Source of the DNA: B18-G4 sp003648575
Lineage (GTDB): Bacteria; Bacteroidota; Bacteroidia; Bacteroidales; B18-G4
Direction: 5' to 3'
DNA length: 19,546 nt
Assembly (NCBI GenBank): GCA_029942245.1
Contig: JAOZTN010000053.1
Coordinates: 1 to 19,546 of the forward strand
Shown here: one piece after another, positions 10,063 to 16,533 of the stretch
Numbering within the stretch: the stretch's first letter is position 1
How the letters are laid out: each line of letters opens with the position of its first letter
Notes under the pieces: generated by a model
The model's database searches: none
What the model was told of the DNA's origin: nothing
What the model saw: only the letters and a program-made list of their open reading frames with translations
Made by a program: the position numbers and the translations under genes

Positions 10063-10587
10063 ATGAGATCGGAACATTTACAACTCAGGGCATTGGAGCC
10101 CAACGACATCGACATACTGTATCAATGGGAGAACGATACAAATATCTGGCATCTCAGTGATACAATAACGCCATTTTCCCGCTTTGCACTTGAACAATAT
10201 ATTCTGAATGCCGGGGATGACATTTTCACCGCCAGGCAGCTCAGAATGATGATCGATCTGCACAAAGAAGAGCCTGTGAAAACCATAGGCTGTGTGGATA
10301 TTTTCGACTTCGACCCTGTTAACCTGCGTGCCGGCATCGGGATCATGATCATTGAGCCGGAAAGGGGAAAGGGATATGCTGCTGAATCACTGGATCTCAT
10401 CCTGGACTATGCATTTAATCTGCTTCGCTTACACCAGTTGTATTCTAACGTGATAGCAAGTAATAAAGCAAGCCTGGAATTGTTCAAAAAGAAACAATTT
10501 TCTGTAATTGGAGTAAAAAAGGAATGGCTTCGGTCTGGAAATTCCTGGTCGGACGAATACATCTTGCAACTGATCAACACAAACTAA
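10063..10587 (+). CDS. GNAT-family N-acetyltransferase (RimJ/RimL-like)
   Basis: The product is 174 residues with the GNAT fold. It has an N-terminal LRALEPNDIDILYQWEND stretch typical of the RimJ/RimL group, then beta4 and the acetyl-CoA pyrophosphate loop ERGKGYAAESL (about 104-114), then the alpha4 region with SNVIASNKASLELFKKKQF. It would transfer an acetyl group from acetyl-CoA to an amine. The acceptor (ribosomal protein N-terminus, polyamine or small metabolite) cannot be told from the sequence. It lies between dapF (6-bp gap) and mltG (9-bp gap), so it is co-transcribed with cell-wall genes. A role tied to the envelope is only inference. Confidence 0.85.
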   Translation: MRSEHLQLRALEPNDIDILYQWENDTNIWHLSDTITPFSRFALEQYILNAGDDIFTARQLRMMIDLHKEEPVKTIGCVDIFDFDPVNLRAGIGIMIIEPERGKGYAAESLDLILDYAFNLLRLHQLYSNVIASNKASLELFKKKQFSVIGVKKEWLRSGNSWSDEYILQLINTN

Positions 10588-10596
10588 TAACACTCA

Positions 10597-11670
10597 ATGA
10601 CTTACTATCATTCTAAATATGGTACTGTAAGGAAAAAGAAGCGTCCGAGATGGGTTAAATTTGTACTTTGGTTTCTCTTCCTGATGATTATAGCTTCCAT
10701 AGTTTCGGGTTATTACTTGTACCAATTTGTTTTTTCAAACAATGTCTGGACTCCGGAAGGAGAAGCAGTTTCTGTATACATTCCCAGTGATGCTGATTAC
10801 GAGGATGTGAAACAGATACTGTACAGCAATGGTGTGATCCTGAACCGCACATCTTTCGAGTGGCTTGCAGAAAGAAAGAAGTATCCTGAGCTTGTCAAGC
10901 CAGGCCGCTTCATGATAATGGAGGGCATGAGCAATGATAAGCTGATCAATATGCTACGCCTGGGAGAACAAAGCCCGCTCATGGTCATCTTCAACAATAT
11001 CAGGACCAAAGAACAGCTGGCAAAAAAAGTAAGTGAGCAGATAGAAGCCGATTCAGTATCAATTATGGCTTTACTGAACGATTCTGCATACCAGGCCTCT
11101 ATGGGGCTGAATACCGAAACGGCTCTCAGCCTGTTCGTCCCTAACACGTATGAGTTCTACTGGAATACTGATGCCAGGCAATTCATGGACCGTATGCACA
11201 GGGAATACCTCTCTTTCTGGGAAGGGAGCAGGAACGAAAAAGCCGCATCACTTGACATGAGCTGGCCCGAAGTAGTTACCCTGGCCTCCATCGTTGACAA
11301 AGAAACCAATAAGAATGATGAAAAGGCTACTATCGCAGGTGTATACATGAACAGGCTGGACAGGAACTGGCTGCTGCAAGCTGACCCAACGCTTGTATAT
11401 GCATCAGGTGATTTCGGTCTTACCCGCGTGCTGAATATCCATAAAGAAATTGATTCACCATATAATACATACAAATATTCCGGTCTTCCCCCTGGTCCGA
11501 TCTGTATCCCTTCCATTTCTTCTATCGATGCAGTGCTGAACAAAGAAGATCATGATTATCTTTTCTTTTGCGCCAAAGACGACCTGTCGGGATACCATGC
11601 GTTTGCCAGGTCCATCACACAGCATAACCGCAATGCCCGCAAATACCGCAAGGCTATTGAAAACCGATAA
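10597..11670 (+). CDS. mltG: Endolytic transglycosylase MltG
   Basis: MltG cleaves nascent glycan strands at the outer face of the inner membrane and so sets strand length. The 357-residue product has a basic cytoplasmic start (KYGTVRKKKRPRW), one membrane anchor (about 21-45), a LysM-like region (about 55-120) and the YceG/MltG catalytic domain. The signature LFVPNTYEFYW is at 179-189. The catalytic glutamate is Glu236 in ASIVDKETNKNDEK, followed by IAGVYMNRL, LQADPTLVYA and the GLPPGPICIPS motif near the end. All hallmark residues are present. It is third in the dapF operon, with a 12-bp gap to the next gene. Confidence 0.96.
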   Translation: MTYYHSKYGTVRKKKRPRWVKFVLWFLFLMIIASIVSGYYLYQFVFSNNVWTPEGEAVSVYIPSDADYEDVKQILYSNGVILNRTSFEWLAERKKYPELVKPGRFMIMEGMSNDKLINMLRLGEQSPLMVIFNNIRTKEQLAKKVSEQIEADSVSIMALLNDSAYQASMGLNTETALSLFVPNTYEFYWNTDARQFMDRMHREYLSFWEGSRNEKAASLDMSWPEVVTLASIVDKETNKNDEKATIAGVYMNRLDRNWLLQADPTLVYASGDFGLTRVLNIHKEIDSPYNTYKYSGLPPGPICIPSISSIDAVLNKEDHDYLFFCAKDDLSGYHAFARSITQHNRNARKYRKAIENR

Positions 11671-11682
11671 CAGAAAACACTG

Positions 11683-12582
11683 ATGCAGAGATTCGTCCTC
11701 ATCATACTGCTGACACTGTTTAGCTTGCACATCATTGGTCAGGACGACAGCACTACTGTAAACCGCAAGAGGCTTAATTTCCTGATCATCGGAGGTGCGG
11801 CTGTTTATACAGGAACTATGATTGGCCTGTACCAGGCCTGGTATAAGGATTATCCGCAATCTTCCTTTCACTTTACCAACGATGGCAATGAATGGATGGG
11901 AGTTGACAAGATTGGCCATGCAACAACTTCATACTGGATAGGCAGGATAAGCTATGAAGCTTTTCGCTGGTCCGGTGTAAAAGAGCGACATGCCGTATGG
12001 ATTGGAGGTTCTATGGGCCTGGTCTTCCTGACTACAATAGAGATCTTCGACGGCTTTTCCGCTGAATGGGGAGCCTCTGTAAGCGACATGGTGGCCAATG
12101 TTGCCGGCGCAGGCCTCTTTATTGGCCAGCAGCTGGGCTGGAAAGAACAACGCTTCCTGCTAAAGTTTTCCTACCATCCGACAGATTATGCACATTACCG
12201 CCCTGATGTACTTGGAGAAACATGTATTGAAAGGGTGCTCAAAGACTATAACGGACAAACCTATTGGCTGTCAGGCAACATTCATGCATTCCTGCACAAA
12301 GAATCGAAATTCCCCAGGTGGCTGAACGTTGCTGTAGGCTATGGCGCAAAAGGTATGACAGGGGGCAGTGAAAACGTAACAGAATACGAGGGTGAGCCTA
12401 TACCCGAGTTTCAACGCACCAGCCAGTATTTCCTCACCCTTGACGTAGACCTGACACGAATCCGTACCCGCTCGAAATTTCTGAAAGGGGTCTTTACCTT
12501 ACTGGGATTTATAAAAATACCCTTGCCAACATTGGAATATAATGCAGAAAACAATTTTGTATTCCATTATCTGTATTTTTGA
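11683..12582 (+). CDS. DUF2279-family membrane/periplasmic protein, function unknown
   Basis: This is a 299-residue protein with an N-terminal signal-like segment (FVLIILLTLFSLHIIG, before QDDS). Further hydrophobic stretches follow near 34-55, 102-122 and 133-150. Conserved-looking polar motifs are VDKIGHATTSY (about 74-84) and DGFSAEWGASVSDMVANVAGA (about 122-142). The DKxGH plus WGAS...DMxAN pattern is that of the DUF2279/YfiM family of uncharacterised membrane-associated proteins. The C-terminal half, with YWLSGNIHAFL and WLNVAVGYGAKGM followed by amphipathic strand-like segments, could be membrane-barrel-like, but that is inference. It is co-transcribed with mltG and overlaps nothing; the next gene starts 3 bp after its stop. 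Confidence 0.75.
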   Translation: MQRFVLIILLTLFSLHIIGQDDSTTVNRKRLNFLIIGGAAVYTGTMIGLYQAWYKDYPQSSFHFTNDGNEWMGVDKIGHATTSYWIGRISYEAFRWSGVKERHAVWIGGSMGLVFLTTIEIFDGFSAEWGASVSDMVANVAGAGLFIGQQLGWKEQRFLLKFSYHPTDYAHYRPDVLGETCIERVLKDYNGQTYWLSGNIHAFLHKESKFPRWLNVAVGYGAKGMTGGSENVTEYEGEPIPEFQRTSQYFLTLDVDLTRIRTRSKFLKGVFTLLGFIKIPLPTLEYNAENNFVFHYLYF

Positions 12583-12585
12583 CCC

Positions 12586-13230
12586 ATGCAAGAACACAAA
12601 ACCATTTTCTGGGATTGGAACGGAACACTTCTGGATGACACATATGTATGCATCGACGCCATGAATGTCCTGCTCAGAGACCGTAAGTTGAATGAGCTGA
12701 ATGAAGTCACATACAGGGATATATTCACCTTCCCTGTCAGGGATTATTATGCGAAAGCAGGCTTTGATTTCTCAAAGGAAGCATTTGAAATACCGGCCAT
12801 TGAATTCATCGAAAATTACGACGGGATGGTGAAGACTGCGGGTATTTTTGAGGATGCAATAGAAACACTTGAGGCCTTTAAGAGAGAAGGATATACCCAG
12901 ATGATCCTGTCCGCTATGCAAAACGAATTCCTTAATGACCTGGTCAGGTCACATAAGATCGATCATTACTTCAGCAAAATATCCGGCATCGAAGATCATT
13001 ATGCAGCAGGCAAGGTAGACAATGCACGAAAGCTCATCGCCGAACTGGAAGGCCGGGGAGGAGAAATGATCATGATAGGCGACACCATTCACGACCATGA
13101 GGTGGGCCATGCCCTGGGCCTACGGGTGATCCTGGTATGTCGTGGACATCAGTCGGAAGCACGACTACGCGAAACAGGGCGCGAACTTGCACACAATTTT
13201 AAAGAGGTTATTCATCTTGTCAAAGCATAA
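12586..13230 (+). CDS. HAD-superfamily hydrolase, phosphoglycolate-phosphatase-like
   Basis: This 214-residue Rossmannoid phosphatase has all four HAD motifs. Motif I is FWDWNGTLLDD (nucleophile Asp10), motif II is ILSA with Ser109, motif III is Lys143 in AAGKVDN, and motif IV is IGDTIHDHEVG with Asp166 and Asp170. A helical cap lies between about 16 and 85, as in class C1 enzymes. The second motif I aspartate, the usual general acid/base, is Asn12 here. That DWNGT variant occurs in a subgroup of phosphoglycolate-phosphatase-like proteins, so activity may be low or specialised. The substrate is unknown; phosphoglycolate or another small phosphate ester is plausible. It is separated by 3 bp from the gene before and 8 bp from the gene after. 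Confidence 0.85.
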   Translation: MQEHKTIFWDWNGTLLDDTYVCIDAMNVLLRDRKLNELNEVTYRDIFTFPVRDYYAKAGFDFSKEAFEIPAIEFIENYDGMVKTAGIFEDAIETLEAFKREGYTQMILSAMQNEFLNDLVRSHKIDHYFSKISGIEDHYAAGKVDNARKLIAELEGRGGEMIMIGDTIHDHEVGHALGLRVILVCRGHQSEARLRETGRELAHNFKEVIHLVKA

Positions 13231-13238
13231 AACCCAAT

Positions 13239-14600
13239 ATGAAGCGCGTTAAAAAAGTCGAAGAAGTCATTAACAGCCAGGTCATCAAAGCGGGGAGTGT
13301 GATCTACACAGCAGGAAATGCTGCCACACCTCAGATATTGCTGAACCATATCGCCCGTGATACATCCATTACCGGTGTAGACATGTTGAGTATTCTATTA
13401 CTTGGCGACATTGCAGCTCTGTTTTCCAAAGAAGCTTGCAAAAGGATTACACACAGGATCATCTTCAGTGGTGAACACTCACGCGAGGCGATGAACAATG
13501 GACGTGCCACCTACCAGCTGATGCACCTGTCGGATATACCGAGGCAATTGAGCCAGAATATCAAGCCAAACATTGTATTTCTTCAGGTAAGTGGACCGGA
13601 CAATGGAGGAAACTACAGCTTCGGCACCACTGTTGAAGGTGTGAAGGCGGCTGTTGATTCTGCCAGGGCCAACAATGGGGTCGTGATAGCAGAATGCAAC
13701 AAGAGGATGCCATTTGTGCTGGGAACTACCCTGCACGGCTCCGAGATAGACTATCTTCTGGAGGTTGACTATGCCCTCCCGGTGAGCCCGGTGCATGAGC
13801 CCGATGAGCGTGCCAACAGGATAGGGAAGCTGATCTCTGAGTTATTTATTAAAGACGGGAGTACGCTGCAATACGGAATTGGTGAAGTTCCTGAGGCCGT
13901 AACAACGGCTATTATTGAAAAAGGAGTAACGGACCTGGGCATCTATACCGAGCTCTTCTCTGATGCCATGAGAACCCTGGTTGATAAGGGCATTGTAAAT
14001 AATCGTTTTCTGCGGAATAACTTTGCCGTTTCAAGTATTTTTCTTTCCGGAGATGCTGAAGGCTATGAATGGTTACATTTCAACAGTTCTGTGCAAAGCA
14101 GGCCCTGTAACCAGACTAACAACGTGAAGTACATCTCAGCGCAGCCGAAAATGACTGCCATCAACTCAGCCATGGGAGTCGACCTGCATGGGAATATCTG
14201 GGCCGATTCTCTGGATGCACGCAAGATCTACAGTGGCATCGGGGGACAGGCCGACTTTCTGAGGGGCTCATATCTTTCCGAAGGAGGAACTCCCATCATT
14301 GCGATGAAGTCAACTACGGATAAAGGACACCATAAGATCATGGACAAATGCCCGGAGGGGATTACAACGACAGCCATCCCAGCTGACCCGGTTGTGATCG
14401 TAACTGAATATGGGGTCTTCAATCCCAGGGGGCTGAATATTACCGAACATGCCATTGGCATCGCTCACCTGGCTGCACCGGAACAACGTGACCGCTTACT
14501 AAAAACTATTTTCGAAAGCACTGCCTTTCATAAGCCCAGTCAGGCACTAAAAGAGTCAAGTCCAAAGGGATTTGTAGCTTACGACAGGGTGTTCAATTAA
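13239..14600 (+). CDS. Family I CoA-transferase / acetyl-CoA hydrolase (4-hydroxybutyrate CoA-transferase-like)
   Basis: The 453-residue product resembles the acetyl-CoA hydrolase/transferase family. The covalent CoA-thioester glutamate is Glu238 in LGIYTELFSDAM, equivalent to the GIHTE motif of 4-hydroxybutyrate CoA-transferases. Other family segments are QYGIGEVPEAV (211-221), QPKMTAINSAMGVDLHG, YSGIGGQADFLRG and TEYGVFNPRGL. It moves CoA between acetyl-CoA and a short carboxylic acid (acetate, propionate, butyrate or 4-hydroxybutyrate), as in fermentative short-chain fatty acid metabolism. The exact acid cannot be assigned. It is the last gene of the dapF run; its stop lies 15 bp from that of the convergent MORN gene. 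Confidence 0.9.
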   Translation: MKRVKKVEEVINSQVIKAGSVIYTAGNAATPQILLNHIARDTSITGVDMLSILLLGDIAALFSKEACKRITHRIIFSGEHSREAMNNGRATYQLMHLSDIPRQLSQNIKPNIVFLQVSGPDNGGNYSFGTTVEGVKAAVDSARANNGVVIAECNKRMPFVLGTTLHGSEIDYLLEVDYALPVSPVHEPDERANRIGKLISELFIKDGSTLQYGIGEVPEAVTTAIIEKGVTDLGIYTELFSDAMRTLVDKGIVNNRFLRNNFAVSSIFLSGDAEGYEWLHFNSSVQSRPCNQTNNVKYISAQPKMTAINSAMGVDLHGNIWADSLDARKIYSGIGGQADFLRGSYLSEGGTPIIAMKSTTDKGHHKIMDKCPEGITTTAIPADPVVIVTEYGVFNPRGLNITEHAIGIAHLAAPEQRDRLLKTIFESTAFHKPSQALKESSPKGFVAYDRVFN

Positions 14601-14615
14601 ATTTGGGGAATTGTA

Positions 14616-15332
14616 TTATTGTTCTTCCGGTAAGATGGTCTCCTTCAGGTTACCTCTGATATATCTTTCTTTTTTCGTCAATATGCCACCTTCATCGTAA
14701 TACATCCACATGCCATTCTTTAAACCATGCTCGTACATACCGGAAACTTCAACGAAGCCTTTCTGATAATAGATCATCATCAGGCCCTCCAGCTGATCAT
14801 CGACGTATGAGGCCTTAAGTTTTAGCTTTTCATCGGTGAAATAGCGTTTCCATTCACCATGCTTCAGGCCAGCCTTATAGGGTATCTCCTCAGCAATGGC
14901 GCCCGTAGGGAAATAATTGATAACTGTACCTTCCAGCAATCCGTTTTCGTAATACTCCGTCGACAAAAGAACGCCGTCATAATCACTATAATATACCCAG
15001 GTGCTGTCCTTTTTCTTGTTCAGGTAATTACCTTCAGCCATGATGCGCCCATTGTTGTGAAAAACCTTGGTTCGCGATCTCCTGCTCTGGTCGTCTATCT
15101 CTGAAACAGCCTTGATCTTACCATCTTCATAATAGTACTTAAAAGTACCAACAGGCTTATTATCAAGGAATTCCCCTTCGAATTTTATCAGACCATTTAC
15201 ATCGTAAGCTTTCCAATAGCCCTGCCTATGTCCATGCTTATCAACCTTATTGATGTCTTTATTCACCAGCTCCTGACCGGAAACCAGAAAGGCCAGAATG
15301 GTAAGAAATGAAAAGAGAAAGACTTTTTTCAT
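14616..15332 (-). CDS. Exported MORN-repeat (YwqK-like) protein
   Basis: The 238-residue product has an N-terminal signal peptide (KVFLFSFLTILAFLVSG, then QELV). The rest is made of about seven MORN-variant repeats of roughly 22-24 residues, such as FEGEFLDNKPVGTFKYYYED, MAEGNYLNKKKDSTWVYY, LKHGEWKRYF and LKNGMWMYYDEGG. Such proteins are often labelled 'toxin-antitoxin system YwqK family antitoxin'. Nothing here supports an antitoxin role: there is no toxin partner next to it and the protein appears exported. Many Bacteroidota envelope proteins of this type have no known function. It has its own promoter, divergent from recR. Confidence 0.82.
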   Translation of the reverse strand: MKKVFLFSFLTILAFLVSGQELVNKDINKVDKHGHRQGYWKAYDVNGLIKFEGEFLDNKPVGTFKYYYEDGKIKAVSEIDDQSRRSRTKVFHNNGRIMAEGNYLNKKKDSTWVYYSDYDGVLLSTEYYENGLLEGTVINYFPTGAIAEEIPYKAGLKHGEWKRYFTDEKLKLKASYVDDQLEGLMMIYYQKGFVEVSGMYEHGLKNGMWMYYDEGGILTKKERYIRGNLKETILPEEQ

Positions 15333-15377
15333 ACTGTAATTTATAAGGTTAACGCTGTATGGTCCGTTTTATTTAAG

Positions 15378-15408
15378 CAAGGTTAAAATTGCTTATTTTT
15401 GTGTCAAA
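15378..15408 (-). promoter_or_regulatory. Promoter of the MORN gene (TTTG, 19 bp, TAACCTTG)
   Basis: On the minus strand TTTG at 15408-15405 is followed after 19 bp by TAACCTTG (15385-15378). The latter is one mismatch from TAnnTTTG. The spacing is correct for the Bacteroidota sigma factor. It overlaps the recR promoter on the other strand. Confidence 0.55.
15394..15401 (+). promoter_or_regulatory. recR promoter, -7 element TATTTTTG
   Basis: TATTTTTG matches TAnnTTTG exactly and ends 28 bp before the recR GTG start, giving a leader of about 20 nt. It lies between the two promoter elements of the divergent MORN gene. Confidence 0.6.
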
Positions 15409-15429
15409 ATTACTAATTCTGACATATCT

Positions 15430-16047
15430 GTGAACACTTACTCCTCCCGCTTGCTCGAACAATGTGTAAATGAGCTGTCGCGACTGCCCGGAATCGGCAG
15501 AAAAACTGCTTTACGGCTGGCCCTGCACCTGCTTAAGCAAGAATATGTTACCGTAGAAAGGCTAACGGAAGCCATCACAGATATGAAAGACAATATTAAC
15601 TATTGCAAAGTATGCAATAATCTCTCCGACGGTGAGGTGTGCCAGATCTGTGAGAACCCCAAAAGGGATCATGGAATGGTTTGTGTAGTTTCTGACATAC
15701 GGGACATCCTGGCAATAGAGAAAACGGCACAGTTTGGCGGGGTTTACCATGTTTTAAACGGGATCATCTCCCCTATCGATGGCATCGGACCCAATGACCT
15801 CAACATCGATCCCTTAATACAACGTGTTAGAGAGAGTGAAGTTCGTGAGATTATCTTCGCACTTTCCAGCACCATCGAAGGGGATACCACCAGCTATTAT
15901 ATCTTTAAAAAAATCAGCGAGCACAACATTTCAGTGAGCACGATTGCAAGAGGGATTTCCGTTGGCGACGAACTTGAATACGCTGATGAAGTTACTCTTG
16001 GAAGGTCGATCATGAACCGTATGCCCTACGAAAGCGGGTTAAAATAA
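15430..16047 (+). CDS. recR: Recombination mediator protein RecR
   Basis: RecR works with RecO (and RecF) to load RecA onto SSB-coated gaps. The 205-residue product has family length. It has an N-terminal helix-hairpin-helix (LSRLPGIGRKTALRLALHLL, about 16-35), a Cys4 zinc finger (Cys57, Cys60, Cys69, Cys72 in YCKVCNN...CQICEN) and a Toprim domain (about 80-175) with VVSDIRDILAIE and LSSTIEGDTTSYYI. The C-terminal GLGRS-like segment reads TLGRSIMNR. The start is a GTG (NTYSSRLLEQ), the only suitable codon after the promoter. Its 3' end overlaps the convergent RHH gene by 9 bp, so there is no room for a terminator and the transcripts must overlap. Confidence 0.96.
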   Translation: MNTYSSRLLEQCVNELSRLPGIGRKTALRLALHLLKQEYVTVERLTEAITDMKDNINYCKVCNNLSDGEVCQICENPKRDHGMVCVVSDIRDILAIEKTAQFGGVYHVLNGIISPIDGIGPNDLNIDPLIQRVRESEVREIIFALSSTIEGDTTSYYIFKKISEHNISVSTIARGISVGDELEYADEVTLGRSIMNRMPYESGLK

Positions 16048-16488
16048 AGTCAGGGGTTCGTCTTCTTCATTTTTATTATCATCCGTATCATCCCCCTCTT
16101 CAATATCTATAGCAGCCATGTTGTCATTCGATACTCGATACTCGATACTTGATACTCGATCTTCGGTCTTCGATCCTCGGTCTTCGTTCTTCAGTCCCCG
16201 GTTTTCCTCCACCTCTTCTTCCTCTTCATGATAGATTGTATCCTCAAACTCATCCTCGAAACCTTCACCAAACAGATCCAGCTGGTTTTCAGTAGCATAA
16301 TATTCCTCAGGCACGTCATCAGCGAAATTACTGATGTACTTCCTGATCATTTTCTTTATGAGCTTGTTCGGTGTAGTTTTGCGGGCGTGGCAGTAGTTGA
16401 TCAGGGAGCGTTTTTGTCGATATGACAGGCGGATACGAACCTCGCTATATCTGACCTTCTTCCTTTTTTTGGGTCTGCCGTTGGCCAT
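16039..16488 (-). CDS. Small ribbon-helix-helix protein with a sliding-clamp-binding-like motif and an internal 7-bp repeat array
   Basis: I do not recognise a named family for this 149-residue protein. Residues 4-11 (GRPKKRKK) form a basic arm resembling an AT-hook core. Residues 15-52 fit a ribbon-helix-helix DNA-binding fold: strand EVRIRLS, helix YRQKRSLINYCHARK, turn TTPN, helix KLIKKMIRKYIS. Residues 69-73 (QLDLF) match the bacterial beta-clamp-binding consensus QL[S/D]LF exactly. The rest is a highly acidic, probably disordered tail that ends in PLTLF, a partial second match. Residues 97-120 are a heptad peptide repeat encoded by a 7-bp DNA array. The gene lies 45 bp downstream of glmM on the same strand, with only an imperfect promoter-like TAGTAATTTG between, and overlaps recR by 9 bp. 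A DNA-bound regulator or replication-associated factor is inference. Confidence 0.75.
   Translation of the reverse strand: MANGRPKKRKKVRYSEVRIRLSYRQKRSLINYCHARKTTPNKLIKKMIRKYISNFADDVPEEYYATENQLDLFGEGFEDEFEDTIYHEEEEEVEENRGLKNEDRGSKTEDRVSSIEYRVSNDNMAAIDIEEGDDTDDNKNEEDEPLTLF
16123..16206 (-). repeat. 7-bp tandem array inside the RHH protein gene (GATACTC / GATCTTC family)
   Basis: About twelve contiguous 7-bp units are in phase. A diverged GTCATTC starts the array at 16123, followed by GATACTC at 16130 and 16137, GATACTT, GATACTC, GATCTTC, GGTCTTC, GATCCTC, GGTCTTC, GTTCTTC, AGTCCCC and GGTTTTC. On the coding (minus) strand these are GAGTATC/GAAGATC-type units. Three units (21 bp) encode one heptapeptide, giving RGSKTED and RVSSIEY. 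The clean GATACTC core is at one end and units decay toward the other. No unit contains a stop in any frame of either strand. Confidence 0.92.
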
Positions 16489-16533
16489 GCTTGATGATTA
16501 ATTATGACCAAATTACTAAAATTCCGGGGCAGC

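Noticed and set aside
12574..12581. TATTTTTG, an exact -7 promoter match, just before the HAD gene ATG
   Set aside because: It overlaps the end of the DUF2279 gene, and the predicted start site would fall at or inside the HAD start codon. The tight operon spacing makes an internal promoter unnecessary.
14594..14613. Inverted repeat CAATT...AATTG between the CoA-transferase and MORN stops as a bidirectional terminator
   Set aside because: The stem is only 5 bp of A/T-rich sequence with no clear T tract, which is too weak to call.
14616..15332. Antitoxin role for the YwqK/MORN-like protein
   Set aside because: It has a signal peptide and no adjacent toxin-like gene. The database-style name does not establish the function.
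16123..16206. CRISPR-like array
   Set aside because: The units are contiguous 7-mers with no spacers, and no cas genes are nearby. The same applies to the arrays at both window ends.
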